Source of the DNA: Pseudomonadota bacterium | Lineage (GTDB): Bacteria > Desulfobacterota > Anaeroferrophillalia > Anaeroferrophillales > Tharpellaceae | DNA: 7,151 nucleotides | Reading direction: 5' to 3' | Assembly (NCBI GenBank): GCA_030641485.1 | Contig: DAOWHJ010000042.1 | Location: 1-7,151 of the forward strand | Part shown: piece by piece, positions 1 to 6,293 of the stretch | How the letters are laid out: each line of letters starts with the position of its first letter | Numbering within the stretch: the first letter of the stretch is position 1 | Program-made: the position numbers and the translations under genes | Notes under the pieces: generated by a model | What the model saw: the letters and a program-made list of their open reading frames with translations, nothing else | Database searches by the model: none | Told to the model about the DNA's origin: nothing

Positions 1-2
1 CA

Positions 3-911
3 CTAAACGCAATCTGGCAGGTCGATAAAAGCCGCAGTCTGGGACGCAAGTTCATGAATTATATGGCTCTCATAATCGTCTGCCCCTTAACTATTAATGT
101 AGGTATCGGCGCGACCACGATGCTCAATACTCCGGCTATAGCCAAGCATCTCGATAAATTATTCCCGATAATCTGGGTTCAGGGAATCCTTTTCAAAATT
201 TTACCAATCGCTCTTTTAACCATAACTTTTGTGCTCTTTTATTACTTTCTTCCCAACCTGAAAATCAGAGCAAAGGCCGCGTGGTTTGGCGGCCTATCCG
301 GGGCTTTAGGCTTAATAACCCTACAGAAAATCTTTATCCTGCTTCAGGTTGGAGTCGCAAACTACAATGCTATCTACGGCTCATTTGCGACGGTTCCCCT
401 TTTTCTTCTCTGGATCCACTCAGCCTGGTTGGTTTTTCTTCTCGGGGCCGAGGTTGCATTCACAACCGAGCACTTCCAGAATTACCACAGCAAAGGCCGC
501 CATCTCCCTCCGGGACCGGAGCTCGCCTTGACCTTTAACCTTGTAAAGGAGATCTACCAGCATTTCAATCAACGCCGGGAGGCCTCCCTTAACAATCTCG
601 CCGCCGCAACCCAAGAGTCAACAATTGCAATCGACAAACTTCTCAAACGACTTGTCAGAGCCAATTTGATCCGCGTAACTGACAGCCACCCTCCAACATA
701 TCTACCAACCACGCCAGCGCCAAAATTTCAAGCTGATGAAATAACCTCGCTGCTTTGGAAATCTGAAAAATCACCCCCAGGCAGCCTTGGACACAAACTT
801 GCCGCTACTTTTCTTGAGGCTGGGAATCAGGCTTTCCCAGATTCTCCCTGGAACGATCATTGTCAAACGAGAACTGAGACCTGCGGCCGGCCGATCCCCG
901 GTGGAGAATAG
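3..911 (+). CDS. YihY/virulence factor BrkB family membrane protein, C-terminal part (5' end outside window)
   Basis: This is a partial gene. The reading frame is open from base 3, so the ATG at 54 is internal and the true start lies upstream of the window; 302 residues are visible. The first visible residues (LNAIWQV, then KSRSLGRKF) and the later run YNAIYGSFATVPLFLLWIHS followed by LVFLLGAE are hallmarks of the YihY/BrkB family, polytopic inner-membrane proteins once misnamed ribonuclease BN. Their transport or other function is not firmly settled. At least four hydrophobic segments are visible. After the membrane domain comes a soluble tail of about 140 residues. Part of it (ASLNNLAAATQESTIAIDKL, then LLKRLVRANLIRV) resembles a winged helix-turn-helix, an extension I recall in some members of this family. 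The last 49 bp overlap the convergent btuD-like gene. It is unrelated in function to the B12 cluster as far as can be seen. Confidence 0.9.
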   Translation, partial: LNAIWQVDKSRSLGRKFMNYMALIIVCPLTINVGIGATTMLNTPAIAKHLDKLFPIIWVQGILFKILPIALLTITFVLFYYFLPNLKIRAKAAWFGGLSGALGLITLQKIFILLQVGVANYNAIYGSFATVPLFLLWIHSAWLVFLLGAEVAFTTEHFQNYHSKGRHLPPGPELALTFNLVKEIYQHFNQRREASLNNLAAATQESTIAIDKLLKRLVRANLIRVTDSHPPTYLPTTPAPKFQADEITSLLWKSEKSPPGSLGHKLAATFLEAGNQAFPDSPWNDHCQTRTETCGRPIPGGE

Positions 912-1669
912 ACTTTAACGGGCAATTCATAAAGGTCGGTCAGAATCTTTTCGGTTATCACTTCACGGGTCTCCCCCTGATAACGAATCGTACCATCCTT
1001 GACCAAAAAAAGGTAGTCGGCAAAAAGGCAGGCCAGGTTTAAGTCATGAAAAACGGCCAAGGCCGCCAGTTTCTCCTGTGCGACTCCAGCACTAACCAAG
1101 CTCAAAATCTTAACCGCATGACTGATATCAAGATTTGAAGTCGGCTCATCCAAGAGTAATAATTTGGGTTCCTGAGCTAAAGCCCGGGCCAGAAGGACCA
1201 ACTGACGCTCACCACCACTTAAATGGGTAATATCGCGCTCACTTAAATGCGCAATTCCCGTCGCTGCCAAAGCCCGGTTAACCTTTTCATTTTTAAGATC
1301 ATAACCGGCCCCAAAAAAACTGGTCAGATGAGGGTTGCGCCCCATGGCCACAACCTCACGGACCTTGAAAGGAAAAGCGATATGGGTCTCCTGCGGGACT
1401 ACAGCAATATTGGTCGCCAACTCCTGGCGTGAGAGCATCGACAACTCCCTACCCGCAAACTTCATACTTCCTGAAAGAGGCTCATTAACTCGACAAATGG
1501 TATTAATCAAGGTCGACTTACCACAGCCGTTTGGCCCCAAAACCCCACAGAAAAAACCCGGCCAAAGCTTAAAATTGAGCTTATTCAGAACCACTTGGGT
1601 GCCATACCCACAACTCAGATTATTGGCCTCAAACAGAACATCCCAATTTTCATGACTTGACGCCATCAT
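863..1669 (-). CDS. btuD: ABC transporter ATP-binding protein, corrinoid (vitamin B12)/FecE type
   Basis: This is the cytoplasmic ATPase subunit of a type II importer, 268 aa from the chosen start. It has a complete set of nucleotide-binding motifs: Walker A GPNGCGKST (about residues 45-53), a Q-loop glutamine near 93, the signature LSGGE (about 150-154), Walker B LLLLDEP (about 170-176) and the H-loop histidine in FHDLN (near 208). Family members power uptake of B12, haem or ferric siderophores. B12 is inferred from the btuF-, cobO- and cobQ-type neighbours. The frame stays open upstream to an ATG at 1771, but those 34 extra residues are encoded by an inserted repeat and look non-homologous. 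The start at 1669 (tandem ATG ATG, Met-Met-Ala-Ser) places ordinary ATPase sequence a few residues in. No strong ribosome binding site precedes it now. Before the insertion it would have overlapped the permease stop as ATGA, so translational coupling was probably lost. Gene symbol is by family and context. Confidence 0.88.
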   Translation of the reverse strand: MMASSHENWDVLFEANNLSCGYGTQVVLNKLNFKLWPGFFCGVLGPNGCGKSTLINTICRVNEPLSGSMKFAGRELSMLSRQELATNIAVVPQETHIAFPFKVREVVAMGRNPHLTSFFGAGYDLKNEKVNRALAATGIAHLSERDITHLSGGERQLVLLARALAQEPKLLLLDEPTSNLDISHAVKILSLVSAGVAQEKLAALAVFHDLNLACLFADYLFLVKDGTIRYQGETREVITEKILTDLYELPVKVYSPPGIGRPQVSVLV

Positions 1670-1674
1670 TGATG
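1662..1674. repeat. 13-bp direct repeat, left copy (putative target-site duplication)
   Basis: The 13 bases gccatcattgatg occur here and again at 1819-1831, immediately flanking the palindromic insert. On the - strand this copy carries the btuD-like tandem start codons (1669-1667 and 1666-1664). The repeat is itself nearly palindromic (catca-t-tgatg). Confidence 0.75.
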
Positions 1675-1818
1675 CACTCGTAAAAAGTCTCGGGATGGCT
1701 AAGTAAAAATTTCGATATACGCCCCCCTTGGGGTGCAAGATGAAGTGGTTTTTCAGGTGCGAGACTATCATGCAGCATGAAAAACCACTTCATCGCAGAA
1801 GATCGGACTTTTTACTTA
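1675..1818. mobile_element. MITE-like palindromic element inserted at the btuC/btuD junction
   Basis: This is a 144-bp non-coding insert made almost entirely of nested inverted repeats. The outermost is gtaaaaagtc at 1680-1689 with its complement at 1806-1815. The next is a perfect 16-bp pair, gatggctaagtaaaaa at 1694-1709 with its complement at 1809-1824. The core is a perfect 17-bp pair at 1739-1755 and 1778-1794 (gatgaagtggtttttca) around a 22-nt loop. A small cccc-tt-gggg hairpin lies at 1724-1733. It carries no transposase, so it would have to move in trans. Sequences resembling gtaaaaagtc with a following cgagt-type end are, from memory, common dispersed repeats in Desulfobacterota genomes; this was not checked. 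Exact borders are uncertain: the 16-bp pair runs 6 bases into the right flanking repeat, so part of that repeat may belong to the element. Confidence 0.75.
1739..1794. repeat. Perfect 17-bp inverted repeat (core hairpin of the inserted element)
   Basis: Arms are at 1739-1755 and 1778-1794 with a 22-nt loop. In RNA from the operon strand this would be a strong hairpin between the btuC-like stop and the btuD-like start. No T-run follows either arm on either strand, so it is not a typical intrinsic terminator. It could still affect transcript processing or expression of the downstream ATPase gene. Confidence 0.85.
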
Positions 1819-1831
1819 GCCATCATTGATG
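1819..1831. repeat. 13-bp direct repeat, right copy (putative target-site duplication)
   Basis: This is identical to 1662-1674. On the - strand it carries the last two codons (His-Gln) and the TGA stop (1825-1823) of the btuC-like permease. Deleting 157 bp (element plus one copy) would leave a stop/start overlap of the ATGA type between permease and ATPase. Confidence 0.75.
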
Positions 1832-2890
1832 AAATTTCTTTTTAAATATCACACAGAAAAAAGGCGCTCCGAGAAGAGCCGTAACCACGCCCACCGGAAT
1901 TTCAGTGGCACCAGCTACAGTTCGGGCCAGGGTGTCAGCGGCAACCAGAACCAAACCACCAAGCAGACCCGAGGCTGGCAGTAGACGCCGATGATCAGGC
2001 CCTAACAAAATTCGGTTAATATGGGGCACAACTAAACCGACAAAACCGATAACCCCACTCACAGAGACCGCAACAGCAGTCATCAGAGCTGCAACCAGCA
2101 ACAGACGCCGACGAATTTTATGAACTTCAACTCCAAGCTGAAGGGCGGTGGTGTCGCCCATCGCCATAATATTTAAGTCCCCGGCATGAGCCTGCAAAAT
2201 GAGCATACAGATTACGCAATAAGGCAAAAGCAACAAAACTTGCGACCATAATGCACCGGAAAAACCACCCATAATCCAAAAGACCACTGAGACCAGTTTT
2301 TCACCAGCAATAGTTTTACAGAAACTGATTAAAGCCGAGAGAAATGAAGCGACAATAACCCCGGCTAAAATCATACTCTCGGGCATTACCCGACCTCGAT
2401 TATTGGCGATAAAATAGACCAGAGCCAAGGACAACAATGCCCCCACAAATGCAAACCAGGGGACAATAGCAACCCCTGACAAAAAAACCGGCAAGACTAA
2501 AAAAGTTGGCAATAAAATTGCGATCGTTGCCCCAAAAGCGGCACCGGCTGAGACCCCAATCGTAAAAGGGTCAGCTAAGGGATTAAGCAGCAATCCCTGA
2601 AAAACCGCTCCGGCCACCCCAAGTGCGGCCCCAACCAAAAGGGCTGTAAAAATCCGGGGCAAACGAACCTCAAGTACGATCATACGGGCGGCGGCACCAA
2701 CACTATCAAGGGTTTCGACAGCATCAGTTGAGCCCCAAAAGAGATCAACAATAACCTGCCAGACCGAGGCCAAAGGTAGACGAGCCGCTCCAACTGTAGC
2801 GGCCCCGACAACCGTCATGAAAAGTAGGAGCATAAGCATCAAACAGTAAAAAAGGGCTGGAATCCGACGCTGCTGGCTAAGATCCTTCAA
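1823..2890 (-). CDS. btuC: FecCD-family ABC transporter permease, corrinoid type
   Basis: This is the inner-membrane permease of a type II (BtuC/FecCD) importer, 355 aa, a normal family length. Hydrophobic segments fill the chain, starting with one at about residues 13-35. Family-diagnostic stretches are LPRIFTALLVGAALGVAGAV with FQGLLLNPLADPFTIG and SAGAAFG (about 78-120), and near the C-terminus GFVGLVVPHI, DHRRLLP, AADTLAR and EIPVGVVTALLGAPFF. The start is read as TTG at 2890-2888, which overlaps the cobQ TGA stop as TTGA; no ATG occurs before about residue 18, inside the first membrane segment. This overlap implies translational coupling to cobQ. The pore would work as a homodimer with two copies of the ATPase and receive substrate from the BtuF-like protein. 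Corrinoid specificity is inferred from neighbours, since sequence alone does not separate it from haem or siderophore permeases. Confidence 0.9.
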   Translation of the reverse strand: MKDLSQQRRIPALFYCLMLMLLLFMTVVGAATVGAARLPLASVWQVIVDLFWGSTDAVETLDSVGAAARMIVLEVRLPRIFTALLVGAALGVAGAVFQGLLLNPLADPFTIGVSAGAAFGATIAILLPTFLVLPVFLSGVAIVPWFAFVGALLSLALVYFIANNRGRVMPESMILAGVIVASFLSALISFCKTIAGEKLVSVVFWIMGGFSGALWSQVLLLLPYCVICMLILQAHAGDLNIMAMGDTTALQLGVEVHKIRRRLLLVAALMTAVAVSVSGVIGFVGLVVPHINRILLGPDHRRLLPASGLLGGLVLVAADTLARTVAGATEIPVGVVTALLGAPFFCVIFKKKFHQ

Positions 2891-4446
2891 CCTTGCACAC
2901 CGGTTAACTGGTCAATAAACTTCATATCAAGTGAGTTTGACAACAGTTCAGCCAAGGCGTTAAAACCATCTTCTTTACGTTGCCTATATGAAACTCCAGG
3001 AACCCCGAAGACTTTGCCACTTGATCCCTCATCAGCAAATGAATACTTTCTCAACCACCCAAGGTAAGCTTTACGGAAACTGTCATCATCGAAAATACCA
3101 TGTAGATAACTACCCCAGATACGACCATTTTCAACAACGAAACCATCCATACACTCACTACCGTCTTCTCGGGTCACTTTGAGTAAGGGTTCCACCATCT
3201 CACCTTGAACAAAGGTCCGACCCTGATGAATCTCATAACCTGAAACATTAAGTGAGCTACCAAAATATTTGCTCTCAAGCTGGGCCCGACACTGAATTGT
3301 GATCTTTTCTGAAACCATTTCAGTCACCATCGGCAAGAGCCCAAAACCCTTGACTTCTTTACAACCAGATTCAACATTATCCGGATCAAGCAAGTTTATA
3401 CCCAACATTTGAAAACCGCCGCAGATCCCGATCACCGCCCCACCGGCATCAACAAATGCCGCCAACCTCTTCGCAAACCCGACTTCCCGAAGCTGGGTAA
3501 GGTCAGAGAGCGTATTCTTGCTGCCTGGCAGAATTATAAGGTTGTAGCCAGCCAACAAAGACCCTGGTACAATGTAATCAAGCTCAACCTCAGGTTCATG
3601 TTGCAGTGGGTCAAAATCGGTAAAATTTGAGATATGGGACAACCTGATAACACCAACCCTAAGTTTTTTCCCAACCGTTTTCACATCACTATCCGGCTCC
3701 GGCAGGCGATCACTATCGTCAAGGGCAACACCATCCTCTTCCGGAATGTATATTTCCCGACCAAACCAGGGCACAACCCCAACGAAGGGAACCTTGGTAC
3801 GCTTATGAATTGTTACAAGGCCGGGCTCAAGTAAGGAGACATCACCACGAAATTTATTAACAATAAAGCCCTTAATCAACTCTCGTTCATCATTTGCAAC
3901 AAGTTCCAAAGTACCGACCAGCGAAGCAAAAACCCCGCCCTTATCAATATCGCCAATCAACAATACGGGAGCATTAACCCGAATTGCAAGCCCCATATTG
4001 ACAATATCCTTATCTCTTAAATTGATTTCAGCCGGACTCCCGGCCCCTTCGATAATCACTAACTCATACTGCTCCCGGAGCCGTTGCAAACTGCTTGAGA
4101 CCGCCGCCCAAGCGGTCCCTTTATAACCATGATAAGCCGCAGCCGACATATTGGCCACCGGTTTGCCATGAATTATCACCTGAGCCCCAGTATCGCTATT
4201 CGGTTTAATCAACACCGGATTCATATCAACATGTGGCTGCAGTCCACAGGCCTCAGCCTGAGTCGCCTGAGCCCGACCAATTTCATCCCCCTCTGGGGTA
4301 ATAAAAGAATTTAAGGCCATATTCTGGGCTTTAAACGGAGCTACTTTAATCCCACGTTGATGATAAAGCCGACAGAGCCCGGCCACCAACGCACTTTTAC
4401 CAACACTTGAGCCCGTACCCTGCAACATCAAAAGTTCTGCCGTCAT
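2887..4446 (-). CDS. cobQ: Cobyric acid synthase (adenosylcobyrinate a,c-diamide amidotransferase)
   Basis: This 519-aa cytoplasmic enzyme is expected to amidate the b, d, e and g carboxylates of adenosylcobyrinic acid a,c-diamide, using glutamine and ATP, to give adenosylcobyric acid. The N-terminal synthetase domain (about 1-235) has the dethiobiotin-synthetase-like P-loop GTGSSVGKS (10-18), followed by APFKAQNMALNS and the conserved EIGRAQATQAEAC, MNPVLIKP and IIEGAGSPAEINL. The C-terminal class I glutaminase domain has the nucleophile Cys342 in GICGGFQMLG and the catalytic His449 in GSYLHGIFDDD. All key residues are present and the length is at or slightly above usual. The ATG at 4446 lies 12 nt after the small Cys-rich gene, with only a weak GGA as ribosome binding site. 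The stop overlaps the permease start. The identification is secure. Confidence 0.97.
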   Translation of the reverse strand: MTAELLMLQGTGSSVGKSALVAGLCRLYHQRGIKVAPFKAQNMALNSFITPEGDEIGRAQATQAEACGLQPHVDMNPVLIKPNSDTGAQVIIHGKPVANMSAAAYHGYKGTAWAAVSSSLQRLREQYELVIIEGAGSPAEINLRDKDIVNMGLAIRVNAPVLLIGDIDKGGVFASLVGTLELVANDERELIKGFIVNKFRGDVSLLEPGLVTIHKRTKVPFVGVVPWFGREIYIPEEDGVALDDSDRLPEPDSDVKTVGKKLRVGVIRLSHISNFTDFDPLQHEPEVELDYIVPGSLLAGYNLIILPGSKNTLSDLTQLREVGFAKRLAAFVDAGGAVIGICGGFQMLGINLLDPDNVESGCKEVKGFGLLPMVTEMVSEKITIQCRAQLESKYFGSSLNVSGYEIHQGRTFVQGEMVEPLLKVTREDGSECMDGFVVENGRIWGSYLHGIFDDDSFRKAYLGWLRKYSFADEGSSGKVFGVPGVSYRQRKEDGFNALAELLSNSLDMKFIDQLTGVQG

Positions 4447-4458
4447 ATAAAATCCAAA

Positions 4459-4635
4459 TTACTCGTTTTTACCAATCATGTAAATTTGACAATCAAACCG
4501 ATATTTACATTTTTCATGAAGATGTTGACATTCCAGAGTATCTCGCACGGCAAAAATGTCACCATACTTCTCACAAGTAAGATATTTGCAAGTGCTTATC
4601 CCCAACTCTTCATTATTTTTTCTCTCATCAATCAT
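4459..4635 (-). CDS. Small Cys-rich protein in the B12 cluster, function unknown
   Basis: I do not recognise this 58-aa protein. It is charged and soluble-looking, without a signal peptide or membrane segment. It has five cysteines (16, 21, 36, 43, 49) and two nearby histidines (38, 40), in a pattern C-x4-C, then CQHLHEKC, then C49. That could bind a metal or iron-sulfur cluster, but this is inference. The ATG at 4635 is preferred over an in-frame ATG at 4710. It has a good ribosome binding site (AGGTAGAG, AGG seven nt upstream) and lies 4 nt after the btuF-like stop, whereas the longer version would overlap btuF by 71 bp and add residues that are only its antiphase shadow. It is followed after 12 nt by cobQ. 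The spacing and ribosome binding site support a real gene in the operon. Confidence 0.72.
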   Translation of the reverse strand: MIDERKNNEELGISTCKYLTCEKYGDIFAVRDTLECQHLHEKCKYRFDCQIYMIGKNE

Positions 4636-4637
4636 AA

Positions 4638-4645
4638 CTCTACCT
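4638..4645 (-). promoter_or_regulatory. Ribosome binding site of the 58-aa gene
   Basis: AGGTAGAG on the - strand overlaps the btuF-like TAG stop (4642-4640) and sits a normal distance before the ATG at 4635. It decides the short start for the Cys-rich gene and suggests coupled translation with btuF. Confidence 0.6.
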
Positions 4646-5563
4646 GGTTTTAGCCCCGGGAAAAGCCTGGGGATGGATAAATTCGGCCAGCTTAGCAAGG
4701 CCATCAACAATGCGCGGCGAGGGTCGATCGACCATATCGGAATCGATAACGTAAATTTGCCCCTGCCGGACGGCGGGGATTGTGCGCCAGCGCTGCCAAC
4801 TCAAGCGAAAACGTTTGTAGTTAGTATTAGGTGACATCGAAGAGATAATTATAACCTCTGGGGCATCGACAATCACCCTCTCAATAGGATAGGTGGGATA
4901 ACGCACCGGGTTATCCGCTGTCACTAAAATCCCCCCAGCCCGGCGAATAAGATCAGCCGCGAAGGTCTGTTTATTGGCTGAAACAATCGGATCAACCCCA
5001 ACTTGATAAAAAACTTTTCGCGGCGGCAATCCAGCGACCCGACGTTCGACCATGGCAACCCGCTTTTTCATCCGCAGAATAACCTGTTGCGCCTGTTGCA
5101 AAGCACCTGTAATCTCACCCAAATTACTGATTGAACGATAGATACTATTTAAGTCAACCGGTTTAACCCGGTAAACCGGAATTGAAAATTTCTTTAAGGC
5201 AGTAGTGATCTTACCATCCTGACGTTCACTACCGACGACCACAAGATCAGGTGCTAAAGCTAAAATTTTTTCCAGACTCGGATTAAAAAAAGTGCCAACT
5301 TTGGGCTTGGTTCGGGCCGCTTGCGGGTAAGTTGCAAATTCGGTCACCCCAACGATTCGATCGTCAAGTCCCAACGCAAAAAGGATCTCGGCTAGACTTG
5401 GTGTCAGAGGCAAAATTCGTTGTGCATGATCCGGAATTTCAAGCAAAACACCAGTCTCATCTTTAACGGTCTGCGCAAAAACTAAAGCTGGCAAAAAAAA
5501 GATTAAAATTGTGCAAAACAATTTTAATCTTAAGATGGGAAATTTAGATATAGGGGTTGTCAT
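4640..5563 (-). CDS. btuF: Periplasmic corrinoid-binding protein, BtuF-like
   Basis: This is a 307-aa substrate-binding protein of the helical-backbone class that delivers B12 or related corrinoids to the permease. An N-terminal signal peptide is clear: basic residues up to Lys14, a hydrophobic core, and a probable cleavage after VFA (residue 30). No lipobox is seen, so it should be a soluble periplasmic protein. The mature part has the BtuF/FepB pattern: RILPLTPSLAEILFALGL, then VGVTEFATYP, KVGTFFNPSLEKILALAPDL and VVVG, followed by the long linker helix and the second lobe with EVIIISS. The ATG at 5563 is chosen because AAAGG lies 4 nt upstream and a signal peptide starts there. The frame is open for 59 codons further upstream, but that stretch overlaps the preceding gene. 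It lies 7 nt after the 240-aa gene, and its ribosome binding site overlaps that gene's TAA. An AU-rich hairpin lies within the signal-peptide codons. Confidence 0.92.
   Translation of the reverse strand: MTTPISKFPILRLKLFCTILIFFLPALVFAQTVKDETGVLLEIPDHAQRILPLTPSLAEILFALGLDDRIVGVTEFATYPQAARTKPKVGTFFNPSLEKILALAPDLVVVGSERQDGKITTALKKFSIPVYRVKPVDLNSIYRSISNLGEITGALQQAQQVILRMKKRVAMVERRVAGLPPRKVFYQVGVDPIVSANKQTFAADLIRRAGGILVTADNPVRYPTYPIERVIVDAPEVIIISSMSPNTNYKRFRLSWQRWRTIPAVRQGQIYVIDSDMVDRPSPRIVDGLAKLAEFIHPQAFPGAKTR
5493..5531 (-). other. AU-rich hairpin plus U-run inside the btuF-like gene (terminator- or attenuator-like)
   Basis: Perfect 13-bp arms (aagattaaaattg at 5499-5511 and its complement at 5519-5531) enclose a 7-nt loop. 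On the operon strand the second arm runs straight into T residues, eight in a row counting the arm's last two. The structure begins 32 nt after the btuF-like start. The form is that of an intrinsic terminator, but the stem has only two G-C pairs, so it may be weak. It could equally be chance from AT-rich codons for Leu, Lys, Phe and Ile in the signal peptide. Confidence 0.45.
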
Positions 5564-5570
5564 GATACCT

Positions 5571-6293
5571 TTATGATGAGAGCAGGTGAAGTACTGAAAG
5601 ACCGGTACAATATTGACCCGGAAAAACCGCGTGCAAACGCCCCAGGAGTGAACGTACTTGCAAAGGTCCCTCATGGCCTGGAGTACCGCTCTCTTTAATC
5701 CGGGCACAGGTGTAATCCAATTCCAAAAATTCACGTTCACTTTTGCAGAGTGTAACCAGATGAATAATACCTAAACGACTTTGGGCCCGGGGCACAACCC
5801 GGTCAACCATCGTCGCCAAATCTGCGGCATGAAAAAATTCAGCTTTAAGTTCGATCAGTAAGTTTTCAAGCGCTTGTCGCTCTAGGGTCGGTGTGAATCG
5901 TTTTTGTAGAGTCCGATACTCACTCTTGCCGATAACCAAGGCTCCGACCCCGGCAGCGGGCAGGTCGCCGCAACCAGAGTTGGAAAACAGCAGAAAAAAA
6001 GTAATCTGATTCCAAAGCTTTGAGTTGTCCACCGGAAACAGTTTAAACTCACGACTTGAAGTTGGCCGCAACAACACTTCAACCACAATTTTTTGACCAA
6101 AAAAAGCTAGGGCATAACCTTCAAGTTTGATTTTGGCGGCATCAACATAACGGCTGGCAACTGCACCCTCAGGCATCGTAATCTGCAAAAGGTTTTCATG
6201 ACTACGTCCAGCACCAAGCAGATAATCCAGAGACTTACTTAAAAAAGGGTCACGATAGTTGACATAACCCAAGAAACCGGCTACCGTCGCCAT
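5571..6293 (-). CDS. Uncharacterised 240-aa protein in the B12 cluster
   Basis: I cannot assign this protein to a family. It is a soluble-looking protein of mixed helix and strand without an obvious signal peptide or long membrane segment. The most hydrophobic stretch is around residues 97-104, followed by SNSGCGDLPAAGVGALVIGK (105-124), a Gly- and Cys-containing segment that might be a loop or ligand site. Later it has a helical, charged region (about 125-165) and cysteines at 183, 196 and 229. The ATG at 6293 overlaps the cobO stop as TGATG, and the gene ends 7 nt before btuF. It is therefore very probably co-translated with the adenosyltransferase and the corrinoid-binding protein. It does not show the motifs I would expect for CobU, CobS, CbiB or CbiZ. 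A corrinoid-related role is suggested only by position. Confidence 0.78.
   Translation of the reverse strand: MATVAGFLGYVNYRDPFLSKSLDYLLGAGRSHENLLQITMPEGAVASRYVDAAKIKLEGYALAFFGQKIVVEVLLRPTSSREFKLFPVDNSKLWNQITFFLLFSNSGCGDLPAAGVGALVIGKSEYRTLQKRFTPTLERQALENLLIELKAEFFHAADLATMVDRVVPRAQSRLGIIHLVTLCKSEREFLELDYTCARIKESGTPGHEGPLQVRSLLGRLHAVFPGQYCTGLSVLHLLSS

Noticed and set aside
1739..1794. The 17-bp hairpin read as a rho-independent terminator between permease and ATPase genes
   Set aside because: No T-run follows the stem on either strand, and the hairpin is better explained as the core of an inserted palindromic repeat.
3409..3834. Two + strand open frames of 66-73 codons opposite cobQ
   Set aside because: They are antisense shadows of a well-conserved enzyme, with no ribosome binding site or recognisable protein content.
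5564..5740. Upstream extension of the btuF-like frame to an ATG at 5740
   Set aside because: These 59 codons overlap the 240-aa gene in another frame, while the ATG at 5563 has a ribosome binding site and opens a proper signal peptide.
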